Assembly (NCBI GenBank): GCA_021815905.1
Contig: JAKAZP010000189.1
Coordinates: 1 to 5,572 of the forward strand
Direction: 5' to 3'
Origin: Pseudomonadota bacterium
Lineage (GTDB): Bacteria; Pseudomonadota; Gammaproteobacteria; Steroidobacterales; Steroidobacteraceae
Length of the DNA: 5,572 nt
Both the position numbers and the translations under genes were made by a program. Under the pieces are notes generated by a model, which had not been told where the DNA came from, ran no database searches, and worked only from the letters and a program-made list of their open reading frames with translations. Position 1 is the stretch's first letter. Every line of letters starts with the position of its first letter. Shown one piece after another: positions 5,483 through 5,572 of this stretch.

Positions 5483-5572
5483 ATGGATCATCTGCCGGTC
5501 TTTCTTCAGCTCCGTGGCGCACCGGTCGCGGTGGTGGGCGGCGGACGAGTCGCCGCGCGCAAGACCTCGCTG
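5483..5572 (+). CDS. cysG: Sirohaem synthase, N-terminal part (cut by window end)
   Basis: Thirty codons are visible. The start MDHLPVFLQLRGAPVAVVGG closely resembles E. coli CysG, whose N-terminal domain is the NAD-dependent precorrin-2 dehydrogenase/sirohydrochlorin ferrochelatase. The GGGRVAARK segment is the Rossmann NAD-binding turn. The enzyme makes sirohaem, the cofactor of the sulfite reductase encoded upstream, which explains its place after cysH. The window ends before it can be seen whether the C-terminal uroporphyrinogen III methyltransferase domain is fused (full CysG) or absent (Met8-like single-domain enzyme). An intact reading frame to the window edge and a strong ribosome binding site support a functional gene. 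Confidence 0.92.
   Translation, partial: MDHLPVFLQLRGAPVAVVGGGRVAARKTSL

Overview
The window is a GC-rich (roughly 70% by eye), almost fully coding stretch of a proteobacterial chromosome. Its core is an assimilatory sulfate reduction (cysteine biosynthesis) locus. A gammaproteobacterium outside the enterics is the best guess. The CysB homologue follows the gamma-type CysB along its whole length, while the sulfite reductase is the one-piece CysI-like type with a DUF934 partner, as in Pseudomonas, and not the enteric CysJI type. No genus can be named. Leu CTC and Glu GAG codons are very common, and 'CTCGAG' recurs through the coding regions.

Layout. (1) 1-354 (+): the 3' end of an unrecognised gene, joined by a 4-base GTGA overlap to (2) 351-959 (+): a MocA/MobA-like molybdenum cofactor nucleotidyltransferase. 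(3) 967-1350 (-): a small conserved protein of unknown function (tentatively DUF7009-like), convergent with mocA across a 7-base gap. (4) 1351-1464: a divergent regulatory region with a 15-bp palindrome of LysR-site type and a -10-like hexamer just before the next start codon. (5) 1465-3153 (+): a sirohaem/[4Fe-4S] sulfite reductase, overlapping by 4 bases (6) 3150-3695 (+): a DUF934 protein. (7) 3697-4668 (-): cysB, convergent with the DUF934 gene across one base. (8) 4669-4751: a divergent promoter region. (9) 4752-5465 (+): cysH of the APS-reductase type with both [4Fe-4S] cysteine pairs. (10) 5483-5572 (+): the start of cysG (sirohaem synthase), cut by the window end.

How the genes fit together. 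CysH reduces APS to sulfite. The CysI-like enzyme reduces sulfite to sulfide using sirohaem, which the CysG product supplies. CysB, the LysR-family sulfur regulator, lies between the two transcription units and probably controls both, as well as itself. No CysJ flavoprotein is present, so the electron donor to the sulfite reductase is not in view. The MocA-like gene and its upstream partner probably belong to a separate molybdoenzyme-related operon.

I see no mobile element, CRISPR array, tRNA or rRNA. I do not see a clearly new system. The points most worth a second look are promoter-like hexamers 7-8 bases before three cys start codons (possible leaderless mRNAs), a candidate CysB site shared between two control regions, an AT-rich island inside the small unknown gene, and the CysI-DUF934 pair lacking a flavoprotein.
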